From a virus, in the IMG/VR virus record IMGVR_UViG_3300048065_000444, positions 1 to 30,647 of that record: a stretch of DNA of 30,647 nucleotides. One strand, written 5' to 3'. Shown one piece after another: positions 29,472 through 30,647 of the stretch. The stretch's first letter is position 1. Every line of letters starts with the position of its first letter. The notes beneath the pieces were generated by a model. The model saw nothing but the letters and a program-made list of their open reading frames with translations. It was not told the DNA's origin and made no database searches. The position numbers and the translations under genes were made by a program.

Positions 29472-29502
29472 AAAAAAAAGGGAGCAGCAAAATGCCACTC
29501 CC
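29472..29502 (-). terminator. Rho-independent terminator after SSB-like gene
   Basis: On the minus strand GGGAGTGGC and GCTGCTCCC pair over 9 bp (two G-T wobbles) with a 5-base loop, followed by eight T. It closes the HTH-ERF-SSB unit. Confidence 0.88.
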
Positions 29503-29511
29503 ATTGCTTGA

Positions 29512-29766
29512 CTACCAAGGCAAGTCACTTTCCCCTTGTGCCACTTTTTGCACTTTGCCATCTGGCTGCCAAGTGTTTAGTTCAGCGTACATTTTACCGC
29601 TTTGAGCGGTTTTCACATCAAGATTCACCCATCCGTTTTTTGAGTTTGCTTTCACAAACTTTCCGAATTCATCAACCTTGATTGATACATTTGCCACCAC
29701 AAAATCGGGTGCGTTTTCTCTACGTTTCACAATGAAACCATCTGCAAAAATTTTATCCTCTGCCAT
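29512..29766 (-). CDS. Single-stranded DNA-binding-like protein
   Basis: The 84-residue protein looks like a compact OB-fold ssDNA binder: FADGFIVKRRENAPDFVVAN, SKNGWVNLDVKTAQSGKMYA, then a short tail ending ESDLPW, reminiscent of the acidic-aromatic tails of SSB proteins. It directly follows the ERF gene (TAATG overlap) and precedes the terminator. It would protect ssDNA and recruit replication proteins. It is shorter than bacterial SSB, so assignment is by context and pattern. Confidence 0.68.
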   Translation of the reverse strand: MAEDKIFADGFIVKRRENAPDFVVANVSIKVDEFGKFVKANSKNGWVNLDVKTAQSGKMYAELNTWQPDGKVQKVAQGESDLPW

Positions 29767-30263
29767 TATATATTGAATTTAGATTTTAATTTACTTAATT
29801 GAGTTGCGGACAATTCCGCTTTTTTAATTGCCTTTAAAGCAGTTTGTCGATCTGATTTCATCACAACTTCAAATTGCTCATTTGTCAATTTTGGCTTCAT
29901 TCCTGATGCCATATTACCATCATCATCCTCCGCTTGTAACGAAAGCAATGATTGTAATGTGTACCGCCTGAAATACGTTATTGCTGATCCGAGTTTCTGC
30001 GGATCATTTATTTCAGGAAGTTTCACTCCACTTTCAATGGAGTTTTCACCATCACTTATCACACTGCAAACTTCACCATCCTTGATGGGTTGCAAAAGTG
30101 TGAGTTTGTGTTTGTTGAGTATTGGCAACACCTCCCGAATCAATACATTGATGTCAAAGTATTTTGATTTGAAAAAAGGATTTGTTGCTGATTTTGAAAT
30201 CGCTCCGATTTCGTTTTGCACTTTCAAAAGTTTTTCGTGCAAATTGTTTTCTGTTTCTGCCAT
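29766..30263 (-). CDS. erf: ERF-family single-strand annealing protein
   Basis: The 165-residue protein matches the ERF superfamily: KVQNEIGAISKSATNPFFKS with KYFDINVLIREVLPILNKHKL, then the core KLGSAITYFRRYTLQSLLSL and AEDDDGN. It anneals complementary ssDNA during phage recombination and is probably paired with the exonuclease at 28427-29206. The C-terminal residues are Lys/Ala-rich helices. It starts 4 bases after the HTH gene. Confidence 0.93.
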   Translation of the reverse strand: MAETENNLHEKLLKVQNEIGAISKSATNPFFKSKYFDINVLIREVLPILNKHKLTLLQPIKDGEVCSVISDGENSIESGVKLPEINDPQKLGSAITYFRRYTLQSLLSLQAEDDDGNMASGMKPKLTNEQFEVVMKSDRQTALKAIKKAELSATQLSKLKSKFNI

Positions 30264-30267
30264 TGTT

Positions 30268-30453
30268 TTAAATTAAACGATTAAGATCAAACCCCAACGA
30301 TTGGAGTTTTTTGATTTCATCCACTTGAAATGTACCGCAATTGTTCACCCTTGAACGAAGTGTTGGGATTGTCATTCCAAGTGCTTGACAAACCTTTTTT
30401 CGTGTGAGTTCCAATCGCTCCAATTCGGAGTTGAAATATGTGTTAAATTCCAT
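30268..30453 (-). CDS. Small HTH DNA-binding protein
   Basis: The 61-residue protein (MEFNTYFNSELERLELTRKK onwards) contains a XRE/Cro-like helix-turn-helix: LTRKKVCQALGMTIPTLRSR followed by a third helix region VDEIKKLQSLGF. It is the first gene of the putative early unit, and its promoter carries a near-palindrome repeated at two other promoters, so it is the natural candidate for the factor that binds them. It may be an activator, repressor or replication-timing regulator. Alone it is too small for a CI-type repressor with a dimerisation domain. Confidence 0.8.
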   Translation of the reverse strand: MEFNTYFNSELERLELTRKKVCQALGMTIPTLRSRVNNCGTFQVDEIKKLQSLGFDLNRLI

Positions 30454-30474
30454 AATTGAAAAAATTTATTTTCG

Positions 30475-30502
30475 CTAATATAGAAAAAATTCTTTCTAAA
30501 AA
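30475..30502 (-). promoter_or_regulatory. HTH-gene promoter with 14-base near-palindrome
   Basis: On the minus strand GAAAGAATTTTTTC (30483-30496) is followed at once by TATATTAG (30475-30482), a one-mismatch -7 box; no clear TTG lies at the -33 position. The ATG of the HTH gene is 21 bases downstream. The missing -33 box may mean that an activator is needed. Confidence 0.55.
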
Positions 30503-30538
30503 GAAACCTCAAGCAAAAAAAATTTCACTCAAGGTTTC
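30498..30538 (-). terminator. Right copy of tail-tip hairpin terminator
   Basis: The 11-bp stem (30528-30538 with 30503-30513) pairs throughout, with different wobble positions from the left copy at 117-156, followed by five T. Confidence 0.58.
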
Positions 30539-30564
30539 TGGCAAACAAGGGAAAAGGAATGTTT

Positions 30565-30647
30565 TTAGTTTTGGCGCAGCTGATGTGTGACCGTAACATC
30601 AGGATCATTGTTTGGAACGTGTGAAATTATTCCAAATTCGTTTTGTC
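30565..30647 (-). CDS. Tail-tip protein C-terminus, diverged copy (partial)
   Basis: The frame ends at TAA 30565-30567 and encodes NEFGIISHVPNNDPDVTVTH then QLRQN, aligned without gaps to the last 25 residues of the tail-tip protein at 182-2320 (17 of 25 identical). It runs off the right edge. It is either the same gene in a sister strain captured at the assembly end, or a true second copy beyond the window. Confidence 0.8.
   Translation of the reverse strand, partial: QNEFGIISHVPNNDPDVTVTHQLRQN

Larger units (their letters stand above)
30382..30647. repeat. Right copy of imperfect terminal direct repeat
   Basis: This is the counterpart of 1-264. Identity is perfect to 30508 and then drops, with two extra bases in this copy and many substitutions in the coding end of the tail-tip gene. 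Confidence 0.85.

Noticed and set aside
1-30647. Temperate prophage interpretation
   Set aside because: No integrase, excisionase, CI-type repressor, attachment-site pair or bacterial flanking genes were found; the ends close on each other instead.

Overview
The window looks like the essentially complete genome of a small tailed phage (siphovirus with HK97-type head and long non-contractile tail) of a Bacteroidota host, probably from the Flavobacteriia. The evidence is AT-rich DNA, A-rich leaders instead of Shine-Dalgarno sites, and several promoters with the Bacteroidota -7 box TAnnTTTG preceded by TTG/TTTG. The first ~264 bases recur, imperfectly, as the last 266 bases, so the molecule closes into a circle of about 30.38 kb. 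Every supported gene is on the minus strand. No integrase, classical repressor/Cro pair, tRNA, CRISPR or reverse transcriptase was seen, so a virulent lifestyle is likely but not proven.

In transcription order (from high to low coordinates) the layout is as follows. (1) 30.45-29.5 kb: a small HTH protein, an ERF-type annealing protein and an SSB-like protein, closed by a terminator. (2) 29.45-22.2 kb: a tightly overlapping replication, recombination and modification operon. It holds a DUF3799-type exonuclease, a DnaA domain IV-like protein, a VRR-NUC nuclease, a replication initiator-like gene with internal iterons and an AT-rich tract (candidate origin), a nuclease-like protein, a T7 gp4-like primase-helicase, a PAPS-reductase-like PP-loop protein, a ParB-like protein and several tiny membrane proteins. 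(3) 22.2-21.2 kb: a one-gene cassette with its own promoter and terminator, then a short C5 cytosine methyltransferase between two similar terminators. (4) 21.2-13.8 kb: small and large terminase, portal with a long C-terminal extension, a Lys-rich peptide, a membrane coiled-coil protein, a thioredoxin-fold protein, MuF-like protein, prohead protease and major capsid protein, then a terminator. (5) 13.8-12.6 kb: two cassettes, one of four tiny genes with its own promoter and terminator, one of a PD-(D/E)XK endonuclease between terminators. (6) 12.57-5.5 kb: head-tail connectors, tail terminator, a possible fibre, lysis genes (M15 peptidase, 3TM holin), two LamG-like adhesins and two paralogous tail-tube proteins, then a terminator. 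(7) 5.5-0.2 kb: tail-assembly chaperones with a -1 frameshift site, tape measure and a large tail-tip protein, closed by a hairpin that leads back to the HTH gene promoter.

The least explained features are these: an identical 14-base near-palindrome embedded in three promoters, two of which drive small independent cassettes; a short N-D-G-G-T...C peptide module present three times in two unrelated tail proteins and sharing an exact 22-base DNA repeat; a candidate replication origin of six 12-bp repeats inside the initiator gene; sequence divergence between the two terminal copies of the tail-tip gene end; and at least six 37-56-residue membrane proteins, most of them coupled by ATGA stop-start overlaps.
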